Shown: positions 8,120 through 15,749 of the stretch, one piece after another
Layout: every line of letters starts with the position of its first letter
How positions within the stretch are numbered: the stretch's first letter is position 1
Source: Burkholderiales bacterium
GTDB taxonomy: Bacteria > Pseudomonadota > Gammaproteobacteria > Burkholderiales > JAEUOS01
Reading direction: 5' to 3'
NCBI GenBank assembly: GCA_016790635.1
Contig: JAEUOR010000018.1
Location: 1 to 51,272 of the forward strand
DNA: 51,272 bases
Made by a program: the position numbers and the translations under genes
Notes under the pieces: generated by a model
Told to the model about the DNA's origin: nothing
The model's database searches: none
Seen by the model: the letters and a program-made list of their open reading frames with translations, nothing else

Positions 8120-9220
8120 ATGATTGGATCGTCCCCGACTGAAGGGCAACTGATTGCGCAGTTCCTCGATACCCTTCGAGCGCTGCCGGACGTGCACGCC
8201 GAACTGGGTGGTCACCACTTGGTTGGATTGCCTGGTGAGCGGGAAATTGACGCCCAAGTCGACCTTCATGTGGCAGGCAAGCCCTTTACCTTGCTGATCG
8301 AGGCCAAGAAGGCCGTTTATCCTAGGGATGTGCGTGAGGTTGTATGGCAGCTAAGGGATTTCAGCCGTCACCGGCCGGCCGGCGAGGGCGATAGAGACAT
8401 GTCCATATCGCTCCTGGTCGCCGAGTCCATATCTCCCGGTGCCAAAGATTTGCTCAGGAACGAGCATGTCGGTTACTTCGACAGCGGTGGCAGCCTGTAT
8501 TTGCCTGCTCCGGGCGCCTATCTCTACATCGACAGGCCGCCGCCCAAGAATCTGACGAAGTCTGTACGTTCCCTGTTCTCCGGGCGGCGCGCGCAGGTAC
8601 TGCACACCCTGCTGACGCACCCTCGGGATTGGTTCGGCGGCAAGGAGCTTGCCGCACAGGCGCTGGTATCTCAGGCAACCGCCTCACAGGTGCTGACGGA
8701 ACTGGAGCGGTACGACTGGATGTCGTCGCGCGGACAAGGCCCCAGCAAGGAGCGCCAGCTTCGGGAGCCCGCGGTATTGCTCGATGCCTGGGTCAAGCAG
8801 ATCGTTTCGATTCGTGCCTCCACGCTGCGCCGCTATTACGTTCCCTCCATGAGGACGGACGCCCTGCTGGAGCGGGTCGGACAGGTCTTCGCCGGCCACA
8901 ATGTCGGGTATGCCGCTACCCATGAAGCTGCGGCCCAGCGTTACGCGCCGTTTCTTTCCAGCATTTCTCAGGTGCGATGCCGCGTGCAGATCAGCCCGGC
9001 TGCCGATGCGGCCGTAGATGAACTCGGGGCGCGCGCTGTCAACGAAGGCGCGAACCTCGCGATCATTGAAGCGAAGTCCCCCGGCGAATTGCTGTTCCGC
9101 GAGCAGGTAGGTGGCATCTGGCTCGCCAGTCCGATACAGGTCTACCTTGACCTACTGCGTGGCGAAGGACGAGCCAAGGAAATGGCCGAGCACCTGCGCA
9201 AGGAAAGGATCGGTTTTTGA
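8120..9220 (+). CDS. AbiEi-family type IV antitoxin-like regulator
   Basis: Probable antitoxin and autorepressor of a type IV toxin-antitoxin (AbiE-like) module. Residues 30-105 look like a PD-(D/E)XK nuclease fold: REIDAQVDLHVAGKPF with Asp48, then LLIEAKKAVYPRDV with Glu61 and Lys63. Residues 156-205 form a winged helix (QVLHTLLTHPRDWFGGKELA, then SQATASQVLTELERYDW). The remainder is an AbiEi-type C-terminal region. The nuclease-like front end is unusual beside the short classical AbiEi; whether it is catalytic cannot be told. The stop overlaps the partner's ATG in TGATG. The ATG at 8120 lies just after the palindromic operator. Confidence 0.72.
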   Translation: MIGSSPTEGQLIAQFLDTLRALPDVHAELGGHHLVGLPGEREIDAQVDLHVAGKPFTLLIEAKKAVYPRDVREVVWQLRDFSRHRPAGEGDRDMSISLLVAESISPGAKDLLRNEHVGYFDSGGSLYLPAPGAYLYIDRPPPKNLTKSVRSLFSGRRAQVLHTLLTHPRDWFGGKELAAQALVSQATASQVLTELERYDWMSSRGQGPSKERQLREPAVLLDAWVKQIVSIRASTLRRYYVPSMRTDALLERVGQVFAGHNVGYAATHEAAAQRYAPFLSSISQVRCRVQISPAADAAVDELGARAVNEGANLAIIEAKSPGELLFREQVGGIWLASPIQVYLDLLRGEGRAKEMAEHLRKERIGF

Positions 9221-10116
9221 TGGCGAAGCCCGCAACCCTTGACGGATACAGCGACCAGTACACGGTCGATTGCGAACGCGTTCTGGTGACGCTGCTGCGC
9301 GGGTTGGGGCCGTGGAAAGACTCGGTCTATCTGGTGGGAGGCCTCACGCCTCGATACCTGGTTGCCGCCCGGCCGCCCGTCGTACCGGCACATGCCGGGA
9401 CCATGGACGTGGACATCGTGATCGACCTGCAGATCCTGGCCGATACCGAGGCGTACCGCACGCTCGAGGACAATTTCAAGAAAATGGGGTTCGAACGCGC
9501 CGAGAACGACAAGCAGCAAAAACTTTCGTGGCGCTGGCAGACCCGTACCGAACATGGTGCGCTGATGATTCTCGAATTGCTCGCCGACGCTCCGGAGATC
9601 GCCGGCGGCAAGGTGCAGCCGCTGCCGACCGAGGGCACGATCTCGGCGCTCAACATCCCGCACTCTTCGATTGTGTTCGACCTGCACCAGGTCACCGAGA
9701 TCCAGGCGGAGTTGCTGGGCGGCAATGGCGTGGCGATCGAGAAGATCAGGCATGCAAATCTGGTGAGCTTCACCTGTCTGAAGTCATTCGCGTTCGACCA
9801 GCGCTTCGAACGCAAGGACGCGCACGACCTGATCTATTGCATCGAACATGCACCGGAAGGCATGGACGCCATCGCCGAAGCCTTCCGTAGGGAGCGTGAC
9901 GGCAAGCATGGCGCCGTGATTCAGGATGCGTTGGCTATTCTGCGCAATCGCTTCTCACATGACGGCGAGACCGAGGGCTATCGCAAGGACGGGCCGGTGG
10001 CGGTGGCGAAGTTCGAACTCGGCGAGGGCGATGAAGCTGAACAACGCGAGGCGAGGGCGTTGCGGCAGCGCCAGGCGAGCGATGTGATCGATCAACTCCT
10101 CAGTCAGGTTGGCTGA
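9220..10116 (+). CDS. AbiEii-like nucleotidyltransferase toxin
   Basis: Probable toxin partner of the preceding AbiEi-like protein. AbiEii proteins are nucleotidyltransferases of the DNA polymerase beta superfamily that stop growth by modifying RNA. Motifs seen are YLVGGLTPRYL (Gly40-Gly41 helix start), then HAGTMDVDIVIDL with metal-binding Asp63 and Asp65. A further conserved block is KHANL-type (KIRHANLVSFTCLKSFAFDQR), followed by RKDAHDLIYC, which is typical of this family. The start is the ATG at 9220, which overlaps the upstream stop; a TTG one codon earlier is in frame. The pair and the overlap are typical of AbiE-like modules, although sequence divergence from classical AbiEii means another nucleotidyltransferase subfamily is possible. 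Confidence 0.7.
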   Translation: MAKPATLDGYSDQYTVDCERVLVTLLRGLGPWKDSVYLVGGLTPRYLVAARPPVVPAHAGTMDVDIVIDLQILADTEAYRTLEDNFKKMGFERAENDKQQKLSWRWQTRTEHGALMILELLADAPEIAGGKVQPLPTEGTISALNIPHSSIVFDLHQVTEIQAELLGGNGVAIEKIRHANLVSFTCLKSFAFDQRFERKDAHDLIYCIEHAPEGMDAIAEAFRRERDGKHGAVIQDALAILRNRFSHDGETEGYRKDGPVAVAKFELGEGDEAEQREARALRQRQASDVIDQLLSQVG

Positions 10117-10130
10117 CGTAGGATCGCGCA

Positions 10131-11048
10131 ATGAATTTTCCTGCCGACATCAAGGGGTGCATGAAGGACTGCATCTTGTCCTTGTTCTGGCCCCGCAAGG
10201 ACATTGTCGCCTTTTTTGAGAAGCACGGATGCACCAAGGCCGAGGTGAGTGGTCTGCAGATCGAAGGCGAGACCGGCCTCAAGCGGCACGAGCTCATAGA
10301 TGTGCTTTTCGAAAAGCTGGATGCGCGCTCCGACAACGGACTCGGGCCGTTTCGCGCCATGCTGCAGTCACTGTTGGCGTGGTCGCATTTCGACCCGTTT
10401 TACTTCGACAAGCTGCGCAAACTGGATCGCGCGACCGCAACGAAAAACCTTGATCACCTGAAGCAACTGCAAGAGATACGAGACGCCAAAATCAAGGTGG
10501 ATCGAGAGCGACGAGCGACGCACGAAGCGGCGCGCCAGCAGCCGACGGCTACCCTGAATGACTTGCGCACCGAATATCTAGACCTGCTGGCCAGCAAGAC
10601 GTCAAGGCAACAGCGAGGCTATGCGCTGGAACGCATTCTGGCCGAACTTGCGAGACTCTCACACCTGGAGACGACGGAAGCTTTTCGCGTCAGCGGCGAA
10701 CAGATCGACGGCGCCGTAAAGTTCGACGGAGAGCACTATCTGATCGAAGCCAAGTGGCAGGAGAAATCGGCAAGCAACGAACCTGTTTACCAGTTTGCCG
10801 GGAAAGTGTCCGGCAAACTATACGGACGCGGCCTGTTCATCTCGGTCAACGGCTTCAGCACCGATGTCATACGCAGTCTCACTCAGGGCAAGGAGATTCA
10901 GACGATCTTCGTCGATGGCGAGGACCTGATACTGGTGCTGGAAGGGCATTTGAATCTTCGCGACATGATCGACCGCAAAGTGAAAGCGGCGCAAACCAAG
11001 GGGCTTATCTACGTCCATCCGATCTCGGGCGCAGAGAAGAACGCCTGA
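10131..11048 (+). CDS. Mrr-like PD-(D/E)XK restriction endonuclease
   Basis: Probable DNA endonuclease. The C-terminal half is an Mrr-type catalytic core: Glu167 in GYALERILAEL, Asp193 in SGEQIDGAVKFDG, then Glu206 and Lys208 in YLIEAKWQ, with GRGLFISVNGFS after. The N-terminal half is helical, with a charged likely coiled coil (about 100-135), and may provide specificity or oligomerisation. No methyltransferase is present, so a classical modification-coupled restriction system is unlikely. A methylation-dependent or infection-triggered enzyme fits better. It lies 14 bases after the AbiEii-like gene and 24 bases before the next small frame, so it is probably cotranscribed with both. Confidence 0.75.
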   Translation: MNFPADIKGCMKDCILSLFWPRKDIVAFFEKHGCTKAEVSGLQIEGETGLKRHELIDVLFEKLDARSDNGLGPFRAMLQSLLAWSHFDPFYFDKLRKLDRATATKNLDHLKQLQEIRDAKIKVDRERRATHEAARQQPTATLNDLRTEYLDLLASKTSRQQRGYALERILAELARLSHLETTEAFRVSGEQIDGAVKFDGEHYLIEAKWQEKSASNEPVYQFAGKVSGKLYGRGLFISVNGFSTDVIRSLTQGKEIQTIFVDGEDLILVLEGHLNLRDMIDRKVKAAQTKGLIYVHPISGAEKNA

Positions 11049-11072
11049 ATTATCGCGGAAGAGGCAAATACG

Positions 11073-11168
11073 ATGTGGACAGATAACGAGGCATCGCAAG
11101 ATTTTTTGAATTTTGGAAGCGTTACACGGACGATTGCCGAAGTCATTGAAAAAGCTCAGATCCAATGA
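11073..11168 (+). CDS. 31-codon ORF resembling a KAP NTPase N-terminus
   Basis: Short frame with a convincing ribosome site (GGAAGAGG, eight bases before the ATG). It overlaps the gajA start in ATGA, so it is probably translated and coupled to gajA. The peptide begins MWTDNEASQDFLNFGSV, which resembles the opening of KAP-family P-loop NTPases (M-W/x-S/T-D-N-E/P-x4-D-x-L-x-F). The Walker A region that should follow is absent. It may be a remnant of a KAP gene fused to the gajA start by deletion, or a functional leader peptide. The resemblance is from memory and covers about 20 residues only. Confidence 0.5.
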   Translation: MWTDNEASQDFLNFGSVTRTIAEVIEKAQIQ

Positions 11169-12733
11169 AGCTCATCACCAAAGTCGTCCTCAAGAATTTC
11201 AAGAAATTTGCCGCCTATGAAGTCGATTTCGTGGAAGGGCTCAACATTCTGGTCGGAGACAACGAGGCCGGCAAAAGCTCGCTACTACTGGCCATCGAGC
11301 TCGCCCTGAGCGGCAGCCGCAGCAAAGTCGAGTCCATAGGCTTTCAGGCGCTGTTCAACAATGCGGTTATCGATGCATTCCTCAAAGGCGAAAAGAAGCT
11401 CGATAAGCTGCCGATACTTGTGGTCGAACTCTACCTCAGCGAGCAGGGAAAGCCTCAGCTCAATGGGAACGCTAACTCAAAAGGCATGACGTGCGACGGC
11501 TTGCGAATGACGTGCGAGCCCATGGACGAGCATTCGAGGCATATCGCCGAGGTGCTTGCCGATCCCGACCTCAATTTTCCCTTCGAGTATTACGCCGTGA
11601 AGTTCGTCACCTTCTCGCGCGAGGCATACAGCGGCTACGATAAGTTTCTGCGGCACGTGGCGATCGACAGCGCCCAGATCGGAAACGAATACGCATCGCG
11701 TGCCTACACCAAATCAATTTACGATGCTCAGTCTGCGCCCGCGGAAAGAAGCATGCGTGAAAACCAATATCGGAAGCACAAGAGCTTGTTCGTTGACGAA
11801 AGTTTGGCGGACCTCAACAAGACGCTAGAAGACTACCAATTCGACGTGCGCACCGGCGCGAAATCGAATCTCGAATCTGACTTGATCATCAAGGAGGGTG
11901 GCATTCCGCTGGACAGCCGCGGCAGGGGGCGCCAATGCTTCGTCAAGACCGAGTTTGCATTGAGGGGCGCAAAGGTGGAACGCGCGCTCGACATTGTTCT
12001 CTTGGAAGAGCCCGAGAACCACCTCAGCCATTCGAGCATGCGCAAGCTCATCGCCCGGATGGCGGAGTCCAAAGACAGGCAGGTCATCATTGCTACGCAC
12101 AGCAGTTTGGTCGCCGCGAGGCTCGACTTGCGCAAAGCGATCCTCATGGACGGCGTGAGCACGAAGCCGGCCACTCTCGCAGACCTTCCGGAAACGACGG
12201 CCGCGTTCTTCATGAAAGCACCGGACAACAACATTCTCGAATTCGCTTTGTCGGAGCGGACGCTGCTCGTGGAAGGCGACGCCGAGTTCATCCTTCTCGA
12301 AGCACTATATGGAAAGCACTCCGGAAGCTCGCTCGCGAAGGACCGCGTGCACGTAATCTCGGTTGGCGGCACGAGCTTCAAGCGTTACCTTGATTTGGCC
12401 AAATCCTTGAAGATTAGGACGGCGGTCGTCCGCGATAACGACCGTCGGTACGAGGCCAATTGCGTGGCCCCCTATGAGAATTACGCCGGCCTCGGTCATG
12501 TCGCCGTCTTCGCCGATAAAGACGAGACACGCTGGACGTTTGAGGTCTGCTTTTATCAAGACAACAGGGTTGTGTGCGATGAGATCTTCGCCGCAAAGCG
12601 CAAAAAACTGACCGTCGAGGATTATATGATCGAGAATAAAGCCGAAGCGGCATTGGCTTTGCTCGAAAAGAAAGGCGAGGCGGTGGTCGCCCCAGCGTAC
12701 CTCCAAGAGGCGATCGCTTGGATAAGAAAGTAG
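11165..12733 (+). CDS. GajA-like OLD-family ATPase and Toprim nuclease
   Basis: Probable nuclease of a Gabija-type (class 2 OLD) defence system. An ABC-type ATPase comes first: Walker A GDNEAGKSS (31-39), the signature-like SRGRGRQ (251-257), Walker B IVLLEEPENHL (277-287) and the H-loop IIATHSS (308-314). The Toprim nuclease follows: LLVEGDAEFILLEAL with Glu370, the VGGTSFKRYL region, and VVRDND (Asp424, Asp426). All catalytic residues appear present. At 522 residues it is a little shorter than Bacillus GajA. The ATG at 11165 overlaps a small upstream frame, and the 3' end overlaps the helicase gene by 16 bases. In Gabija, nucleotide loss during phage replication releases the nuclease; here that is inferred. 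Confidence 0.8.
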   Translation: MKLITKVVLKNFKKFAAYEVDFVEGLNILVGDNEAGKSSLLLAIELALSGSRSKVESIGFQALFNNAVIDAFLKGEKKLDKLPILVVELYLSEQGKPQLNGNANSKGMTCDGLRMTCEPMDEHSRHIAEVLADPDLNFPFEYYAVKFVTFSREAYSGYDKFLRHVAIDSAQIGNEYASRAYTKSIYDAQSAPAERSMRENQYRKHKSLFVDESLADLNKTLEDYQFDVRTGAKSNLESDLIIKEGGIPLDSRGRGRQCFVKTEFALRGAKVERALDIVLLEEPENHLSHSSMRKLIARMAESKDRQVIIATHSSLVAARLDLRKAILMDGVSTKPATLADLPETTAAFFMKAPDNNILEFALSERTLLVEGDAEFILLEALYGKHSGSSLAKDRVHVISVGGTSFKRYLDLAKSLKIRTAVVRDNDRRYEANCVAPYENYAGLGHVAVFADKDETRWTFEVCFYQDNRVVCDEIFAAKRKKLTVEDYMIENKAEAALALLEKKGEAVVAPAYLQEAIAWIRK

Positions 12734-13752
12734 TTTTCGCCGTCGCCGGGTCAGGCAAGACCACCTCGATAATCGAGCGCCTGGATTTGGCGCGGCGATT
12801 CTTGATCGTCACCTTCACCCACGCGAATCGCGATAACCTGCGCGCCAAAATCATTGAGAAATTCGGCTGGCTGCCCGACAACATCGTCTTGATGACGTAT
12901 TTCTCGTTCCTTTACGGATTCTGCTACCGTCCGATTCTAGGCGCGCGCATGGCCGACAAAGGAATCAGCTACCGGCCTCCTGGCAAAGAAGCGCGGCGAT
13001 TTAGCATCCGCGACGACAGATATTTCATGGGGGCCGGCCGCAGGCTCTACTCGAACAGGATTGCCCGGCTGGTCGAGGCAAAAGGCGCGTTCGCGGACGT
13101 GAACCAGCGGCTGGAGAAATATTACGACCTTTTGTGCGTGGATGAGGTGCAGGACATCGCTGGCCATGACTTCAACTTGCTGCTGTCGCTATGCGGAGCG
13201 ACCATCGACATCTATCTCGTCGGGGACTTCTATCAGCACACGTTCGACACGAGCCGGGACGGGGCGATCAACACCCGTTTGCATGAGGACTACGAGGCCT
13301 ACAAGAAACGCTTTGCCAAGGCTGGACTCGTGGTGGATACTCAATCGCTTGCTGCCAGCCGTCGCTGTGCGCCTGAAATATGTGATTTCATTACCCGCGA
13401 CTTGAAGATCGCCATCAAATCCAGCGAGGAATCGACAGGGAATGTTGTGGAGGTAGGAACGCAGATGGAAGTCGACGATCTTGTCGCGCGAGACGATGTC
13501 GTCAAGCTGTTCATTCAAGAGCACTACCGGTATGGCTGCCGTTCACAGAACTGGGGCGCGTCGAAAGGCGAGGACTCGCATATGGACGTCTGCGTGGTGC
13601 TGCATGACGCCGCTGGCAAGGCGCGCGCGGGCGGCGGCTTGGCCGGCATGCCCGCCCAGACGGTGAACAAATTGTATGTGGCCTGTTCACGCGCGAGACG
13701 GAATCTTTATCTCGCTCCAGCCAAAATGTTCAAGAAGCATAGAACGGATTGA
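12718..13752 (+). CDS. compact UvrD-like helicase (GajB-like)
   Basis: Superfamily 1 helicase partner of the preceding OLD nuclease. Motifs in order: AVAGSGKTT (8-16), Ia VTFTHANRDNLR (31-42), II CVDEVQD (140-146), III YLVGDFYQ (166-173), IV SRRCAPEI (214-221), V-like SKGEDSHMDVCVVLHD and VI NKLYVACSRARRNLYL. All motifs are present in 344 residues, much shorter than the roughly 490 of Bacillus GajB, so the 1B/2B accessory subdomains are reduced. The start is TTG at 12718 inside gajA, chosen because AAGAGG lies seven bases upstream and the Walker A follows at once, as in the family. The closest class 2 OLD pairs should be compared. Confidence 0.78.
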   Translation: MDKKVVFAVAGSGKTTSIIERLDLARRFLIVTFTHANRDNLRAKIIEKFGWLPDNIVLMTYFSFLYGFCYRPILGARMADKGISYRPPGKEARRFSIRDDRYFMGAGRRLYSNRIARLVEAKGAFADVNQRLEKYYDLLCVDEVQDIAGHDFNLLLSLCGATIDIYLVGDFYQHTFDTSRDGAINTRLHEDYEAYKKRFAKAGLVVDTQSLAASRRCAPEICDFITRDLKIAIKSSEESTGNVVEVGTQMEVDDLVARDDVVKLFIQEHYRYGCRSQNWGASKGEDSHMDVCVVLHDAAGKARAGGGLAGMPAQTVNKLYVACSRARRNLYLAPAKMFKKHRTD

Positions 13753-13815
13753 CACGCCCGACCTTCTCGATACGTGTTGATCGACGCTAAAGTCGACTTG
13801 GGAAGCAAATTGGGT

Positions 13816-13836
13816 TGACGGTAAATCTGACGGAAA
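13816..13836 (+). repeat. TGACGGTAAA-based direct repeat, left copy
   Basis: A 21-base block made of TGACGGTAAA, two bases and TGACGGAAA. It matches 18 of 21 bases of the block at 23711-23731. The two copies bracket recCBD in non-coding DNA. Between the helicase stop and recD (13753-13913) nothing else is recognised. The block could be an att-like scar or a protein-binding site. Confidence 0.5.
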
Positions 13837-13913
13837 GTTTGGTAGAAGCCGACAAAAATCTATATTTGACAATGGCTTGCGAGTTCCGTTGATGGGTGAG
13901 TGGAAGCAGGCTA

Positions 13914-15749
13914 TCAGCCGCGCGCGTCGCGCAACCTCGCAATCAACCCCGAATACCTTCGCGTGGGTGAGGCGATCGCCTTTTCCAGCACCTCGACCCC
14001 GGCGGCAATCGTCACGCCGGAGCGCGAGCGCGTCACCGCCGTGTAGAGCAACTCCTTGGTGACCGCGCGATTCGGCTTCGCCGGCAGCAGCAGCAGTACC
14101 TTGTCGAACTCCGAGCCCTGAGCCTTGTGCACGGTCGTGGCGAACGCGGTTTCGTGCTCCGGCAAGCGCAGAGGCGCAACGGGCCTGAAACCGCCCTCGC
14201 TGTTTGGGAAGAACACCATGAGAGTGCCTGATGCGTCGGGAAGGACGATTCCCATGTCCCCGTTGAATAGCTTCAGCACGTAGTCGTTTCGCAGCACCAT
14301 CACAGGGCGGCCCGGATACCACTCGGAGCGGCTGCCAGGATCAAGCGGGTGCTCGATCGCCCCGCGAAAGTGCTGGCTGACGAGCCTGTTGATCTCGACT
14401 ACTCCGCGCGGACCATCGCGCTCGGCGCACAGCACGCGGAATCCCGCCAGGACCTCGAATAGTGCCGGAATGTTGCCCAGATCGGTGCGGGCGTGGTCCA
14501 AGTAGTTCTTCATACCGCCGACGATGCGCTCGCGCGACGCGGTTGCGAGTGCCGGATTCGCGTCGTCCAGCCATTCCAGCGCTGGGTCCGCGCCCGAGCG
14601 CAGGAATCCGATCGCGGCCTCGGCCTCGCCGGCATTGACGTGCGCGGCGAAGCGGCCGATGCCCGAATCCTTGGCGAAGCGGAAGTTCTCGATCAGCCAA
14701 ACGACGCTGTCAGGCAGGCCGGTCGGCTTGATCGGCGCCGCGCACTGGATTCGTGCTGCGGGGATGCCGGTGATGTCTGACAGCCGCTTGACGCAGGCCT
14801 CGCTTAGGGTCGGATCGGCGCTCAGTTCCGAGAACACGGCGCCGGACTCGACTGCAGCGAGCTGGTCCTTGTCGCCCAGAAGGATCACGTGAGCGGACGG
14901 CGGCACGGCCTCGACTAGTTTGGTCGCGAGGGCGAGATCCAGCATCGACGCCTCGTCGACGACCAGAAGGTCGATCGGCAGCGGATTGCTCGCGTGATGG
15001 CGGAAGTTACCGGAGTCGGGGAGCAAACCTAGCAGGCGGTGGACCGTAAACGACTCGGCGGGCAGAAGGTCGCGGAGGTTTTCTGGCAAATGGGCGGCGG
15101 CCTTGCGTATGGCCTCCAGCATCCGGGCAGCGGCCTTGCCCGTCGGGGCCGCCAAGCGGATCCGGCAGTCAGGGTCCCCGGCGAGAATGCAGGCCAGAAT
15201 GTTGACGACGGTGGTCGTCTTGCCGGTGCCGGGGCCGCCGCTGATGATTGTGAGCTGGCGCTCCAGCGCCAGCGCGGTTGCGATCTTCTGCCAGTCGGGC
15301 CGATCGCCGAGGCGTTTTGCGTTCGCGGCGAACAAGTCGCCGAGCAGGATTTGAACGTTTTTGCCGATGGTGCTTCCCGCGCTGGGCGAAGGCTCCAGCA
15401 GTCGTCGCGCCAACCTACACTCGTAATCGAAATAGCGGCGGAGGTAGAGTCGGCCATCGTCATCGAGGATCAGCGGACAGGTACTTGGCGCGCTTGGCGT
15501 GCCGACCATTCCCGACTCGAGGAGCGCCTTGCGAAGTGCGACTTCGTCGAGCTTCTCCGCCGCGGCGGTGTCTGCGATATAGCTGCAGACGTGACCCGAG
15601 GCAGTGGCGAGGCTCGTCGCGCGCGCCGCCGCTGCCAGCGCGGCGAGCGTGTGGTTTGGGGCTTTGCTCTCCCGTGCCCAGTGCACCAGGTGCTGTGCGA
15701 ATCCCCTGGCGAGCGCTTGGTCCGGCGCGTGCACGAACTGAGCGTTCAT
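13914..15749 (-). CDS. recD: exodeoxyribonuclease V subunit alpha, RecD
   Basis: 5'-3' helicase subunit of the RecBCD double-strand-break repair and DNA-degrading complex. Motifs: GGPGTGKTTT (171-180), the APTGKAAARM block (201-210), VVDEASMLD (263-271), LGDKDQLAAVESG (291-303) and, near the C-terminus, TTVHKAQGSEFDKVLLLLP and YTAVTRSRSGVTI. At 611 residues the length is normal. It is the last gene of recC-recB-recD; its ATG overlaps the recB stop in ATGA. Confidence 0.95.
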   Translation of the reverse strand: MNAQFVHAPDQALARGFAQHLVHWARESKAPNHTLAALAAAARATSLATASGHVCSYIADTAAAEKLDEVALRKALLESGMVGTPSAPSTCPLILDDDGRLYLRRYFDYECRLARRLLEPSPSAGSTIGKNVQILLGDLFAANAKRLGDRPDWQKIATALALERQLTIISGGPGTGKTTTVVNILACILAGDPDCRIRLAAPTGKAAARMLEAIRKAAAHLPENLRDLLPAESFTVHRLLGLLPDSGNFRHHASNPLPIDLLVVDEASMLDLALATKLVEAVPPSAHVILLGDKDQLAAVESGAVFSELSADPTLSEACVKRLSDITGIPAARIQCAAPIKPTGLPDSVVWLIENFRFAKDSGIGRFAAHVNAGEAEAAIGFLRSGADPALEWLDDANPALATASRERIVGGMKNYLDHARTDLGNIPALFEVLAGFRVLCAERDGPRGVVEINRLVSQHFRGAIEHPLDPGSRSEWYPGRPVMVLRNDYVLKLFNGDMGIVLPDASGTLMVFFPNSEGGFRPVAPLRLPEHETAFATTVHKAQGSEFDKVLLLLPAKPNRAVTKELLYTAVTRSRSGVTIAAGVEVLEKAIASPTRRYSGLIARLRDARG

